Below, in pieces: positions 32,970 to 41,084 of a stretch of DNA of 64,000 nucleotides; the first letter of the stretch is position 1; each line of letters starts with the position of its first letter. The stretch is from Pacificoceanicola onchidii (GTDB lineage: Bacteria > Pseudomonadota > Alphaproteobacteria > Rhodobacterales > Rhodobacteraceae). The notes below the pieces were generated by a model. The model was not told where the DNA came from. It ran no database searches and saw only the letters and a program-made list of their open reading frames with translations. Where the stretch lies: contig NZ_SRXY01000002.1 in the NCBI RefSeq assembly GCF_004804335.1, positions 135,306 through 199,305 on the forward strand, in the 5' to 3' direction. A program made the position numbers and the translations under genes.

Positions 32970-34013
32970 TCAAACCTGCCACTCAATCCAATCCACATGG
33001 AAATGCGCACGCCCCAGCGCTGCTGTGATCGGCGCGCTGCCTGCCCAGAGCGTGGCCGTCAGCCCCGCGCCCGGCGTCTTCTCGTCCGGTTCCATGGCAA
33101 AATGCAGCAGCGGCGCGTCTGCCGTTGCGCGGGCCCCGGCTTCTGCAAGAGACCCCGCCACGGCGGCTTGCGTCTCGGGCGGGAAATACTGCGCGGCGAT
33201 GGTGCTGTAGACCATGTGCAGCGCGCCCGGGACACGGCCCCGCAACCGCTGCTCCAGCCACCCCGCCGCATCCCCGGCGTCGAGCCGCGTCTCGCACAGC
33301 GCAATCGCCGCGCGGGTGCGCGCGAGCCGCACAGGCTGATCGGGCCAGAGGTAGGACAAGAGCCTGTGCGCGCCCTCGGGCGATGTCGGATCAAGCGGCA
33401 TGAGATCCACCCCGCCCCGGTCCTGCACTCGGATGGGCAAGGGCACCGGCCGCCCTGCCCCGCGCCACTCCGGCGTCAAGGCCACCTCGGCTTCGGCTGG
33501 CCCATAAACCGCCCCGTCCATCGCAACCGAAAACCGGTCCAGTTGCAGGTTCAGCCCGGCGCTGCCGCCAAGTTCGGACAGGACCACCGGGCGCGGTCCG
33601 ACCTGCCCCAGCCCCCACCACAGCCCCGCGATCACCGCCGCCGCGCGGCGCACCTCGTTGGTCTGGGGCGGGTTTTCCAGCCATGCCTGAAGGGTCGCCT
33701 CATGCCGCACAAGGGCCTCTGACACCGCCTGCCAAATCGCCGCGTCCGAGGCGGCGTTTGGTGGATAGACCGCTGCCAGCTCCGGCGCTTCGCCGCTCAG
33801 GACCAGCCCGTGCAAGGCCCCGGCCAATCGCAAGGGCACGGACTGTCCCGATGGCCCAAGCACGCCCTGCCAGGCATGGCAGCGCGCGCCCACCGCTGTC
33901 TCCGGGCCAAGCCGGTCGGCGCAGAGCGTCATCAGCCTGTCCATGAAAGGCGAGCCCAAAGCGGCGCAGCTTTGCGCCTGCTGCAAAAACGCGTCCTTAA
34001 TTGTTTCACCCAT
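32970..34013 (-). CDS. DUF2332-family protein
   Basis: A 347-residue protein matching the DUF2332 family by VVLSELGGSAGLNLQLDRF, the conserved LPIRVQDRGGVDLMPLD, YLWPDQPVRLARTRAA and a C-terminal VDWIEW. The SELGGSAGLNL segment resembles a nucleotide- or SAM-binding loop and the family may be methyltransferase-like, but no function is established. The start at 34013 follows GAGGGAGCG. It is downstream of a PhyH gene on the same strand with a 67-base gap. Link to the sugar-acid pathway is not clear. Confidence 0.8.
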   Translation of the reverse strand: MGETIKDAFLQQAQSCAALGSPFMDRLMTLCADRLGPETAVGARCHAWQGVLGPSGQSVPLRLAGALHGLVLSGEAPELAAVYPPNAASDAAIWQAVSEALVRHEATLQAWLENPPQTNEVRRAAAVIAGLWWGLGQVGPRPVVLSELGGSAGLNLQLDRFSVAMDGAVYGPAEAEVALTPEWRGAGRPVPLPIRVQDRGGVDLMPLDPTSPEGAHRLLSYLWPDQPVRLARTRAAIALCETRLDAGDAAGWLEQRLRGRVPGALHMVYSTIAAQYFPPETQAAVAGSLAEAGARATADAPLLHFAMEPDEKTPGAGLTATLWAGSAPITAALGRAHFHVDWIEWQV

Positions 34014-34080
34014 GACAATCGCTCCCTCAAATACACGCAAAAAGTGTATTGTGCAGGCGCAGCATCGTCAATGCGGGCCG

Positions 34081-34977
34081 TCACTTGCCGGAAAACGCGC
34101 TCTTCGCCCCGCCCGATTGCTGCGTCTTGAAGATCGAGGAAATATCTTTGGCAGGCGGCAGCGGCAGGGTGACGGGCACGTCTGCCAGACGCGGGGTCAG
34201 ACAGGGTGTGCCGGTGACCATCCGCTCCTGAAAATCCGCCCAGAATCGCTGCTGACCCAGCTCGTGAATGTAGCTGGACGCGCCCAGAAGCGGCCAGGCA
34301 TCGGCGGCGGCCAGCTCATAAAACAGGATCAGCCGCGCCCGGTCCGAGACGTTTGGAGCAGAGCCATGCAGAAGGCGCACGTGATGCACCGTCATGTCCC
34401 CCGCCTTGCCGGTCAGGGTCACAGCCTTGTCCATGTCGAAAAGCGGATCATCCGGGTCAATCGCCCCGCAGAAGGTGCCGTCATGATGGTGGCTCAGGAT
34501 CGGGCCTTTGTGTGAGCCGGGGATCACCATGAGCGGCCCGTTCGCCGCGTCCACATCCGCAAGGTTCAGGCCAAAGGCGAGCAGACTGTCATTGGTGTGC
34601 GGGTAGAACGCCCAATCCTGGTGCCACTCCACCGCCGCCCCGCCGCCCGGAGCCTTGGTGTTGAGCTTGGCAGTATTGATGTAGGTGTCAGGGCCAAGCA
34701 GATCGTTCAGCACCGCGCGCACCTTCGATTTCGTCAGGATGTCCCAATAGTAGGGATCAATCTTGTGCGGCAACTTGATCCGCGTCAGCCGCGGAACGTC
34801 CGGGCCATGGCCGGTGTCGAGGTCGTAGCGGTCATTGCTTTCGGTCACGTCACGCGAGGCGTCGATCAGCTGATGGGTGATCTCCTGCAGCCGTGCCAGC
34901 TCCTGCGCTGTGACCACGTTCTCGACCTTGAGATAGCCGTTTTCGGCGTAGAAATCCTTTTGCTCCTGCGTCAGCAT
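34081..34977 (-). CDS. Second phytanoyl-CoA dioxygenase (PhyH) family protein
   Basis: A 298-residue Fe(II)/2-oxoglutarate oxygenase. The iron ligands appear as H119-x-D121 (VEWHQDWAFYPH) and H204 (RLLHGSAPN), with R213 or R215 for 2-oxoglutarate. It differs strongly from the PhyH protein at 22662 and is closer in pattern to the group oxidising small alcohols or quaternary amines (VEWHQDWAFYPHTND, GPLMVIPGSHKGP). It lies upstream of the DUF2332 gene and downstream of a composite repeat. Substrate unknown. Confidence 0.88.
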   Translation of the reverse strand: MLTQEQKDFYAENGYLKVENVVTAQELARLQEITHQLIDASRDVTESNDRYDLDTGHGPDVPRLTRIKLPHKIDPYYWDILTKSKVRAVLNDLLGPDTYINTAKLNTKAPGGGAAVEWHQDWAFYPHTNDSLLAFGLNLADVDAANGPLMVIPGSHKGPILSHHHDGTFCGAIDPDDPLFDMDKAVTLTGKAGDMTVHHVRLLHGSAPNVSDRARLILFYELAAADAWPLLGASSYIHELGQQRFWADFQERMVTGTPCLTPRLADVPVTLPLPPAKDISSIFKTQQSGGAKSAFSGK

Positions 34978-35023
34978 TCTGTCTGTCCTCCCCTGATGGT
35001 GCGTGCCGGTTCATCCCTTGCCG

Positions 35024-35103
35024 CGTGGAAAAATTTGCCGGAGCAAATTTTTGTTTCGGGGCGCTGCCCCGGACCCCGGGATATTTCCGGCACAAAGAAA
35101 CCC
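35024..35103 (+). repeat. Composite intergenic repeat, copy 3
   Basis: GGAAAAATTTGCC/GGAGCAAATTTTTG stem, then GGGGCGCTGCCCC, CCCCGGGATATTTCCGG and CACAAAGAAACC: the same block order as copies 1 and 2. Confidence 0.75.
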
Positions 35104-35126
35104 TCTGGCACCAAAAAAACGCCACG

Positions 35127-36047
35127 TCAGGCGCCTTTTTGCACCTCTTTTTCCATGTCGATCCCGTTCAGCCGCGCGATGTGGTCGGTCAGGAACGGCA
35201 CGTAGTCTTCGGAGTGGCCGGTGGCTTCGACATGCGCGAAATACTGCCGCGTGGCCGAGGCGATCAGCGTCAGCGCGCCCGCGTCCGCCGCCATGGCGTT
35301 GGCATAGCGCACGTCCTTCGACGCGTTGGCGATGGAGAACTTGTGCGCATCGCGGTTGCGGTCGACGGCGTAGCTCATGAAGGTGTCAAAAAAGCCGTTG
35401 CCGAGCCGCGAAGAGCCGATGACCTTCTGCACTGTCTGAGGCGCGATGCCGACCTTGGCGCCGAGCACCGTGGCTTCGGCGTAGAGCGCGGCGTAGGACA
35501 TGGCGATCAGGTTCATCAGGAGTTTCATCTTGTGGCCTGCGCCGGTCTCGCCCACGTGGTTGATATTGCCCGCCCAGCACTCGATGATCGGCAGAACCCG
35601 CGCATAGCTTGCGGCGTCCGCGCCGACCATGGCGTCGAGCGTGCCGGCCTCTGCCTCCTTTGGCGTGCGGCCGAGCGGCGCATCGACGATTGTGCCGCCC
35701 TTTTCTGCCAGCTCCCCTGCCAGCTTCATGGTCGAGACCGGATCCGCCGTGGAGCAATCGACGACAATCAGGCCGGGGCGTGCGCCCGCGAGGATACCAT
35801 CGGCTCCGTGGTAGACCGCCTCGATCTGCGGTGAGTTGGACAGGCACAGGTGGATGACATCGCAGCGCGCCGCCATCTCGCGCGGGCTTGTCACTTCCGT
35901 GGCCCCCATACTCAGAAGGCTCTCGACCGGCGCGCGGTTGCGGTTGCCCTTGATCACCAGCGGGTAGCCGCCCGCGAGGATGTTCCTGGCCATGCCATGG
36001 CCCATCAGGCCCACACCGATAAAGCCGACGGTTGGTTTGTCTGTCAT
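35127..36047 (-). CDS. 3-hydroxyisobutyrate dehydrogenase-family oxidoreductase, second copy
   Basis: A 306-residue beta-hydroxyacid dehydrogenase: GFIGVGLMGHGMARNIL dinucleotide motif, IVDAPLGRTPKEAEAG in the substrate loop and catalytic Lys in GAGHKMKLLMNLIAM. It shares the DAPLGRTP variant with the protein at 26383, so both form a subgroup within the family and may act on related substrates. It follows the GlcD-like gene by ten bases on the same strand, in the operon lysE-glcD-like-hibadh. Confidence 0.9.
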   Translation of the reverse strand: MTDKPTVGFIGVGLMGHGMARNILAGGYPLVIKGNRNRAPVESLLSMGATEVTSPREMAARCDVIHLCLSNSPQIEAVYHGADGILAGARPGLIVVDCSTADPVSTMKLAGELAEKGGTIVDAPLGRTPKEAEAGTLDAMVGADAASYARVLPIIECWAGNINHVGETGAGHKMKLLMNLIAMSYAALYAEATVLGAKVGIAPQTVQKVIGSSRLGNGFFDTFMSYAVDRNRDAHKFSIANASKDVRYANAMAADAGALTLIASATRQYFAHVEATGHSEDYVPFLTDHIARLNGIDMEKEVQKGA

Positions 36048-36057
36048 CGCGATCTCC

Positions 36058-37434
36058 TCATGTTTCCGGTGGCAGCAGTTTGCCGGGGTTCAGGATGCCC
36101 CTGGGGTCGAGCGCCTGTTTGATGCTGCGCATGTAGGCCAGCGCCGCGCCGTGTTCGGCGGCCATGAACTTCTGTTTGCCAAGGCCCACGCCGTGCTCTC
36201 CTGACACCGTGCCGCCCAGCCGCAGCGCGGTTTGGGCCAGAGCCCCGGTGAAGGCCTCGGCGCGCGCCATTTCATCCGCGTCCCTAGGATCGACACTGAG
36301 CCCGGCGTGAAAATTGCCGTCGCCCACATGGCCGACGATGGTGCTGGTCAGGCCGAGCCGGACCGCATCCTTCTGCGCCTGTGTCACCGCTTCGGCCAGC
36401 GCGCTGATCGGAACGCAAACATCCGTGGGCCAGATGTGCTTGCCTTTGCCCAGCGCCGCAGAGGCGTAATGGGCCGAATGGCGCATCTTCCACAGCGCGT
36501 TTCGGTCCTCGGCGCGGGTGGCGGTTTGCCAGCCGTCCGCGCCGAACTCGCGCGCGATTTCGCCAAAGAGTGCCATCTGTTCGGCCACGCCCGCCTCCGT
36601 TCCGTGGAACTCGACAAACAGATGCGGCTGTTCGGGCAGGCCAGCCTGTGCATAGGCGTTGAAGCCGCGCACCATCATGTGGTCCAGCAGTTCGATCCGC
36701 GCCATGGGCAGGCCGGACTGGATGGTCAGGATCACGCAGTTCACCGCCGTTTCAACCGATGAAAAGCGGCAGGTTGCGGCGGCGGTGGCCTCGGGGATGC
36801 CCTGCAGGCGCAGGGTCAGTTCGGTGATGACGCCAAGCGTGCCTTCGCTGCCCACCATCAGATGCGTGAGGTCATACCCGGTGGCAGATTTGCGCGCCTG
36901 TGTGCCCGTGCGGATCACCGTGCCGTCGGCCATGACCACCTCCAGAGCGAGGATATTCTCGCGCATGGTGCCGTAACGCACGGCCGTGGTGCCCGAGGCG
37001 CGCGTCGCCGTCATGCCACCCAGCGAGGCATCCGCGCCGGGATCCACCGGGAAAAACAGCCCGGTGGTGCGCAACGCCTCATTGAGCGCCATGCGGGTGA
37101 GACCGGGCTGGACCACCGCGTTCAGATCTTCGGCATGCACCGCCAGAACCCGGTTCATGCGGGTCATGTCGAGCGACAGCCCGCCATGGGTCGCAAGGTG
37201 CTGGCCTTCGAGGGACGAAGCCGCGCCGACCGGCGTGACAGGGCAGCCTGCCTCATGGCAGATCTTCAGGATCGCGCTGACCTCTTCGGTGGTCTCGGGA
37301 TAGGCGACGGCCTCGGGCGGCGTGTTGGGGTAGTAGGTCTCGTTCTGGCCGTGCAGACGGCGCTCGGCCTCGCTGGTGGCAAGACGGCTGCCCAGCAGCG
37401 CTTCGAGGTGCGGCAGAGCCGTGGTGATCGTCAT
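36058..37434 (-). CDS. FAD-linked 2-hydroxyacid oxidase/dehydrogenase (GlcD/D-LDH type)
   Basis: A 458-residue flavoprotein of the vanillyl-alcohol-oxidase fold. The FAD-binding part has PVTPVGAASSLEGQHL and DPGADASLGGMTATRASGTTAVRYGTMRENILALEVV; the C-terminal part has HVGDGNFHAGL and GGTVSGEHGVGLGKQKFM, metal/substrate histidines typical of D-lactate dehydrogenase and GlcD. It oxidises a D-2-hydroxy acid, passing electrons to the respiratory chain. The start at 37434 overlaps the LysE stop by four bases. A longer upstream open frame is the shadow of the LysE gene. Confidence 0.9.
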   Translation of the reverse strand: MTITTALPHLEALLGSRLATSEAERRLHGQNETYYPNTPPEAVAYPETTEEVSAILKICHEAGCPVTPVGAASSLEGQHLATHGGLSLDMTRMNRVLAVHAEDLNAVVQPGLTRMALNEALRTTGLFFPVDPGADASLGGMTATRASGTTAVRYGTMRENILALEVVMADGTVIRTGTQARKSATGYDLTHLMVGSEGTLGVITELTLRLQGIPEATAAATCRFSSVETAVNCVILTIQSGLPMARIELLDHMMVRGFNAYAQAGLPEQPHLFVEFHGTEAGVAEQMALFGEIAREFGADGWQTATRAEDRNALWKMRHSAHYASAALGKGKHIWPTDVCVPISALAEAVTQAQKDAVRLGLTSTIVGHVGDGNFHAGLSVDPRDADEMARAEAFTGALAQTALRLGGTVSGEHGVGLGKQKFMAAEHGAALAYMRSIKQALDPRGILNPGKLLPPET

Positions 37435-38045
37435 GTCTGTTTCAATCCGGAAAAGAGGGCGAGGCCGACGACGATCAGCATCGCCGCCGCCATCGCGAGG
37501 TTGATGCGGCGCTGCACCCTGTCGCTGAGGTTGAGACGGTGCAGGCTTGCCCCGGCCTTGAGCCAGCCAAGGTGGATCGGAATCCAGATCGCATTCACGA
37601 TGATCAGCTTGGCAAGGGTTTCGAACAGCAGGTTGTCCGGCGCAAAGGGGAAGCCGGCGAACAGCGTGGTGTTGACCGTGTAGGCCTTGGGGTTGATGGC
37701 TTGCAGCGCGAGGCCCGCGAGCACGGCGGGCGGGGCTTTGGCCGCGATGAAGGCGATCTTTGATCCGGCAAAGGCAATGCGCGCGGCGAGGTAGATCAGG
37801 TAACCGATCGAGGCGACCATCAGCACCCAGCGCACCACGGGAACCGACAGGACAATCGCCGCCACGCCGCTGATCACCGCCAGCGCCACGAGGTTGGTGC
37901 CGATGAACAGCCCCAGCACGTAGCGCAGCCCGGCGCGGAATCCGTAGGCCGCGCCAAGACCCGCCGTCGACAGGACGCCGGGGCCCGGGGTGATGATCAG
38001 GAAAAACACGGCGACGGCAAAGGTCAGCATGGGCCGCAGGTCCAC
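37431..38045 (-). CDS. LysE/RhtB-family exporter
   Basis: A 204-residue membrane protein with about six helices and the family motif FFLIITPGPGVLSTAGLGAAYG at the N-terminus and NPKAYTVNTTLF mid-protein. Family members export amino acids and related metabolites. The start is uncertain: a GTG at 38045 or an internal ATG at 38030. The best ribosome-binding site (GGAGGAG) sits seven bases before an out-of-frame ATG at 38056 that encodes a ten-residue peptide whose stop overlaps the 38030 ATG. It heads an operon with the GlcD-like and HIBADH-type genes. Confidence 0.83.
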   Translation of the reverse strand: MDLRPMLTFAVAVFFLIITPGPGVLSTAGLGAAYGFRAGLRYVLGLFIGTNLVALAVISGVAAIVLSVPVVRWVLMVASIGYLIYLAARIAFAGSKIAFIAAKAPPAVLAGLALQAINPKAYTVNTTLFAGFPFAPDNLLFETLAKLIIVNAIWIPIHLGWLKAGASLHRLNLSDRVQRRINLAMAAAMLIVVGLALFSGLKQT

Positions 38046-38098
38046 GGGCCGGGCATGTCAAAACTCCTCCCACAGGGCGGCTTGCATCGCCCAAATTT

Positions 38099-38108
38099 TG
38101 GTATACCA
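38099..38108. promoter_or_regulatory. GntR operator, copy 4
   Basis: TGGTATACCA in the sequence TTTTGGTATACCATTTG, 54 bases upstream of the LysE start and 140 before the divergent SDR gene. Same core as copies 1-3. Confidence 0.7.
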
Positions 38109-38167
38109 TTTGTGATAAGACGGGCTCCGCCCCGGAATGTCAACGCTTCGGCCCGGTCTCGCGCGGC

Positions 38168-38212
38168 CAAATTCCCTGAAGGGAATTTGCAAGAGTTTTG
38201 CAAAACTCTTGC
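38168..38212. repeat. Tandem double hairpin, copy 3
   Basis: First hairpin CAAATTCCC-TGAA-GGGAATTTG (38168-38189), second GCAAGAGTTTTG followed by its complement (38189-38212), then CCCCG. It sits in the leader of the SDR gene at 38248. Confidence 0.8.
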
Positions 38213-38247
38213 CCCGCGAAGCCCGATCCGCAGGCGAAGGAGGAAAC

Positions 38248-39009
38248 ATGCAGCTATTTGATCTGAGCGGGCGCAGGGCGCTCGTGACCGGCTCTTCCAT
38301 GGGAATCGGTCGGGCCCTGGCGCGCGGGTTGAGCGAGGCCGGGGCCAGTCTCGTACTGAACGCCCGCAACGCGGAGCGGCTCGAAGAGACCGCCGAGTCC
38401 CTGCGCGGCGAAGGGGCGCGCGTGGACACCCTGCCCTTTGACGTCACCGACAGCGCAGCGGCCCGCGCCGCCATCGACGGTTATGAAGCCGAGCATGGTG
38501 CGATCGACATTCTGGTGAACAACGCAGGCATGCAGCACCGCACGCCGCTGGAAGACTTTCCGGCTGATGCCTTCGACACGCTCATGCGCACCAACGTCAA
38601 CTCGGTCTTCTACGTGGGGCAAGCGGCGGCGCGGCACATGATCAAGCGCGGGCGCGGCAAGATCATCAACATCGCCAGCGTTCAGACCGCCCTCGCCCGC
38701 CCCGGCATCGCGCCTTACACAACCTCCAAGGGCGCCGTGGCGAACCTGACCAAAGGCATGGCGACCGATTGGGCCAGGCATGGGCTGAACTGCAACGCCA
38801 TCGCGCCGGGCTATTTCGACACGCCGCTGAACGCGGCCCTTGTCGCCGACCCGGAATTTTCCGCATGGCTGGAAAAGCGCACCCCTGCCGGGCGCTGGGG
38901 CCGGGTCGAAGAGCTTGTCGGGGCCTGCATTTACCTCTCCTCGGATGCGGCCAGCTTCGTGAATGGCCACACGCTGTTTGTCGACGGCGGCATCACCGCC
39001 AGTCTTTGA
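38248..39009 (+). CDS. SDR-family dehydrogenase (gluconate 5-dehydrogenase type)
   Basis: A 253-residue classical SDR: MQLFDLSGRRALVTGSSMGIGRALA, NNAGMQHRTPLEDFP, NIASVQTALARPGIAPYTTSKGAV (Ser, Tyr, Lys) and CNAIAPGYFDTPLNAAL. The NNAGMQ(H)R...LED pattern and APGYF.T are those of gluconate 5-dehydrogenase (IdnO/Gno) proteins. R39 (NARN) suggests NADP. AAGGAGG stands seven bases before the ATG. It starts the operon SDR-FAH-kinase-DenD. It interconverts a sugar acid and its 5-keto form. Confidence 0.9.
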   Translation: MQLFDLSGRRALVTGSSMGIGRALARGLSEAGASLVLNARNAERLEETAESLRGEGARVDTLPFDVTDSAAARAAIDGYEAEHGAIDILVNNAGMQHRTPLEDFPADAFDTLMRTNVNSVFYVGQAAARHMIKRGRGKIINIASVQTALARPGIAPYTTSKGAVANLTKGMATDWARHGLNCNAIAPGYFDTPLNAALVADPEFSAWLEKRTPAGRWGRVEELVGACIYLSSDAASFVNGHTLFVDGGITASL

Positions 39010-39018
39010 AAGCCGAAC

Positions 39019-40170
39019 ATGCTGCCTCATCAGAACCCTGATCCAAACGCCTGTCTTGTCGGGCGCGTCTGGCGCGCGGGCATTGGCCCTTGCCTTGTCA
39101 CCCTGCGCGGCGACGACGTTGTCGACATCACAACGCGGCAGGTGCCGACCATGTCGGACCTGCTGGATCTGGACGATCCCGCCGCTTACGCGCGCTTTGC
39201 GGACGGTGAGACCCTGTGCACCCTTGCTGATCTGGTTGCAGGGTCTGTGGAGACCGCCAGCGAAGACACCTTGCACCTGCTTTCTCCCGCAGACCTTTCG
39301 GCCATCAAAGCCTCTGGCGTGACCTTCGCCGAGAGCATGGTCGAACGGGTGATCGAAGAGCAGGCCGCGGGCGATGCAGAGCGGGCCGAGGCGATCCGCG
39401 CCAAGGTCAAAGGCGTGATTGGCGACAGCCTGTCGGGTATTGAGCCGGGCAGCGAAAAGGCGATGGAGGTTAAGCGCGTGTTGCAGGCCGAGGGCCTGTG
39501 GTCCGCTTATCTGGAGGTCGGCATCGGCCCCGATGCGGAAGTGTTCACAAAGTGTCAGCCCATGGCCTCCGTCGGCTGGGGTGCGAGCGTCGGTCTGCAT
39601 CCGATCAGCACTTGGAACAACCCCGAACCGGAGGTGGTTCTGGCGGTGAACGCGCGCGGCGAAATCAAGGGCGCGACGCTGGGCAATGACGTGAACCTGC
39701 GCGACGTGGAGGGGCGCTCGGCGCTGCTTCTGGGCAAGGCCAAGGACAACAACGCCTCTGCCGCGCTTGGCCCCTTTGTGCGGCTGTTTGACGAAGGCTA
39801 TGGCATGGCGGACGTGGAAGCGGCCGAGCTGACCTTGACCGTCACCGGGACCGATGGATTTGAGCTGAACGGCCATTCCTCGATGAAGAAGATCAGCCGC
39901 CGCCCGGCCGATATTGTCGCCCAGACCATCGGGCGGCATCACCAGTACCCGGACGGTTTCTTCCTCTACCTCGGCACGCTCTTTGCGCCCATTCAGGACC
40001 GCGATGCGCCGGGGCAAGGGTTTACCCACAAGATCGGCGATGTGGTGCGCATTGCAGAGCCGAAACTGGGCGTTTTGCAAAATACCGTGCGGCTGAGCAC
40101 GGACGCGCCGGAATGGACATTCGGGGCGCGGGAGTTGATGCGCAATCTAAACATGAGGGGGCTGCTGTGA
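39019..40170 (+). CDS. FAH-family protein, long (dehydratase-like) subgroup
   Basis: A 383-residue fumarylacetoacetate-hydrolase-fold protein, about 100 residues longer than the one at 16089. The core has WGASVGLHPISTWNNPEPEVVLAVNARGEIKGATLGNDVNLRDVEGRSALLLGKAKDNNA in positions 195-255, with the metal-binding E-x-E replaced by EPEVVL..., and C-terminal LYLGTLFAPIQDRD. Members of this long subgroup in sugar-acid operons have been linked to dehydration of 2-keto-3-deoxy acids or aldonates. It has a nine-base gap after the SDR and overlaps the kinase by four bases (GTGA). Confidence 0.8.
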   Translation: MLPHQNPDPNACLVGRVWRAGIGPCLVTLRGDDVVDITTRQVPTMSDLLDLDDPAAYARFADGETLCTLADLVAGSVETASEDTLHLLSPADLSAIKASGVTFAESMVERVIEEQAAGDAERAEAIRAKVKGVIGDSLSGIEPGSEKAMEVKRVLQAEGLWSAYLEVGIGPDAEVFTKCQPMASVGWGASVGLHPISTWNNPEPEVVLAVNARGEIKGATLGNDVNLRDVEGRSALLLGKAKDNNASAALGPFVRLFDEGYGMADVEAAELTLTVTGTDGFELNGHSSMKKISRRPADIVAQTIGRHHQYPDGFFLYLGTLFAPIQDRDAPGQGFTHKIGDVVRIAEPKLGVLQNTVRLSTDAPEWTFGARELMRNLNMRGLL

Positions 40171-41084
40171 GCACGTTTCTGAGCCTTGGAGAAATCATGG
40201 TCGAAATCGCCCCGGCCGAGGGCGGGCTTTTCCGCAAGGGCTATGCCGGGGATACGTTCAATACCGCGTGGTATGCGCGCAGGCTTCTGCCCGAGGATTG
40301 GGAAGTGTCTTACGGGACGGTTGTCGGCTCCGACGCCGTGTCCAATGACATGCTGCGGTTCATTGCCGATCAGCGCATCGGGACGGAGCGGATCCGGCGC
40401 GATGAGACCCGCACGGCGGGGCTTTACATGATCAGCCTTGAAAACGGCGAGCGCAGCTTTTCCTACTGGCGCGGGCAGTCGGCGGCAAAGACGCTGGGGA
40501 ACGATCCGGCCTGGCTCGACGAGATCCTGAAAGGTGTTGATCTGGTGCAGTTTTCCGGCATCACGCTGGCCATTCTGCCCCCCGAGGGGCGCGAGGTGCT
40601 GTGTGATGCGCTGGCGCGCGCGCGGCAGGCGGGCACCCATGTGGCCTTTGACACCAACCTGCGGCCAAGGCTGTGGGAGAGCGCCGAGACCATGGCGGGC
40701 GGGCTGCGCATGGGGGCTGCGGTTTCGGACACAGTGATGCCGAGTTTCGACGAAGAGCAGCTGTGTTTTGGCGACACTTTGCCCGATGAAACCATCGCCC
40801 GGTATCGCGCGCTGGGGGCGGGCTGTGTTGCGGTCAAGAACGGCGCCGAGATGTGCCATGTCTGGTCCGATGGTGAGGGCGATTACCGCTTTGATCCGCC
40901 CCCCGTGGCGCAGGTGGTCGACAGCACCGCAGCGGGTGACAGCTTTGGCGCCGGGTTTCTGGCGACACGGGTCTTGGGCGGTTCGGTGGCCGAGGCAACG
41001 CAGGCAGCGGCGGGTCTTGCGGCGCGGGTCATTCAGAAGCGCGGCGCGCTGGCGCCGGAGATATTCGAGGGAGACGAGACATGA
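40167..41084 (+). CDS. PfkB-family sugar (2-keto-3-deoxygluconate type) kinase
   Basis: A 305-residue ribokinase-fold kinase. It starts FLSLGEIMVEIAP and includes the beta-lid region, the DTNLRPRLW motif typical of KDG kinases and the anion hole with catalytic Asp in DSTAAGDSFGAGFL. The GTG start at 40167 overlaps the FAH stop and is preceded by GAGGGGG. It should phosphorylate a 2-keto-3-deoxy acid. No KDPG aldolase gene is in the window, so the product would be cleaved by an enzyme encoded elsewhere. Confidence 0.9.
   Translation: MSTFLSLGEIMVEIAPAEGGLFRKGYAGDTFNTAWYARRLLPEDWEVSYGTVVGSDAVSNDMLRFIADQRIGTERIRRDETRTAGLYMISLENGERSFSYWRGQSAAKTLGNDPAWLDEILKGVDLVQFSGITLAILPPEGREVLCDALARARQAGTHVAFDTNLRPRLWESAETMAGGLRMGAAVSDTVMPSFDEEQLCFGDTLPDETIARYRALGAGCVAVKNGAEMCHVWSDGEGDYRFDPPPVAQVVDSTAAGDSFGAGFLATRVLGGSVAEATQAAAGLAARVIQKRGALAPEIFEGDET

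Noticed and set aside
36058-38109. 683-codon version of the GlcD-like protein
   Set aside because: The first 225 codons overlap the LysE gene in another frame and lack FAD-domain features; the ATG at 37434, overlapping the LysE stop, starts the conserved fold.
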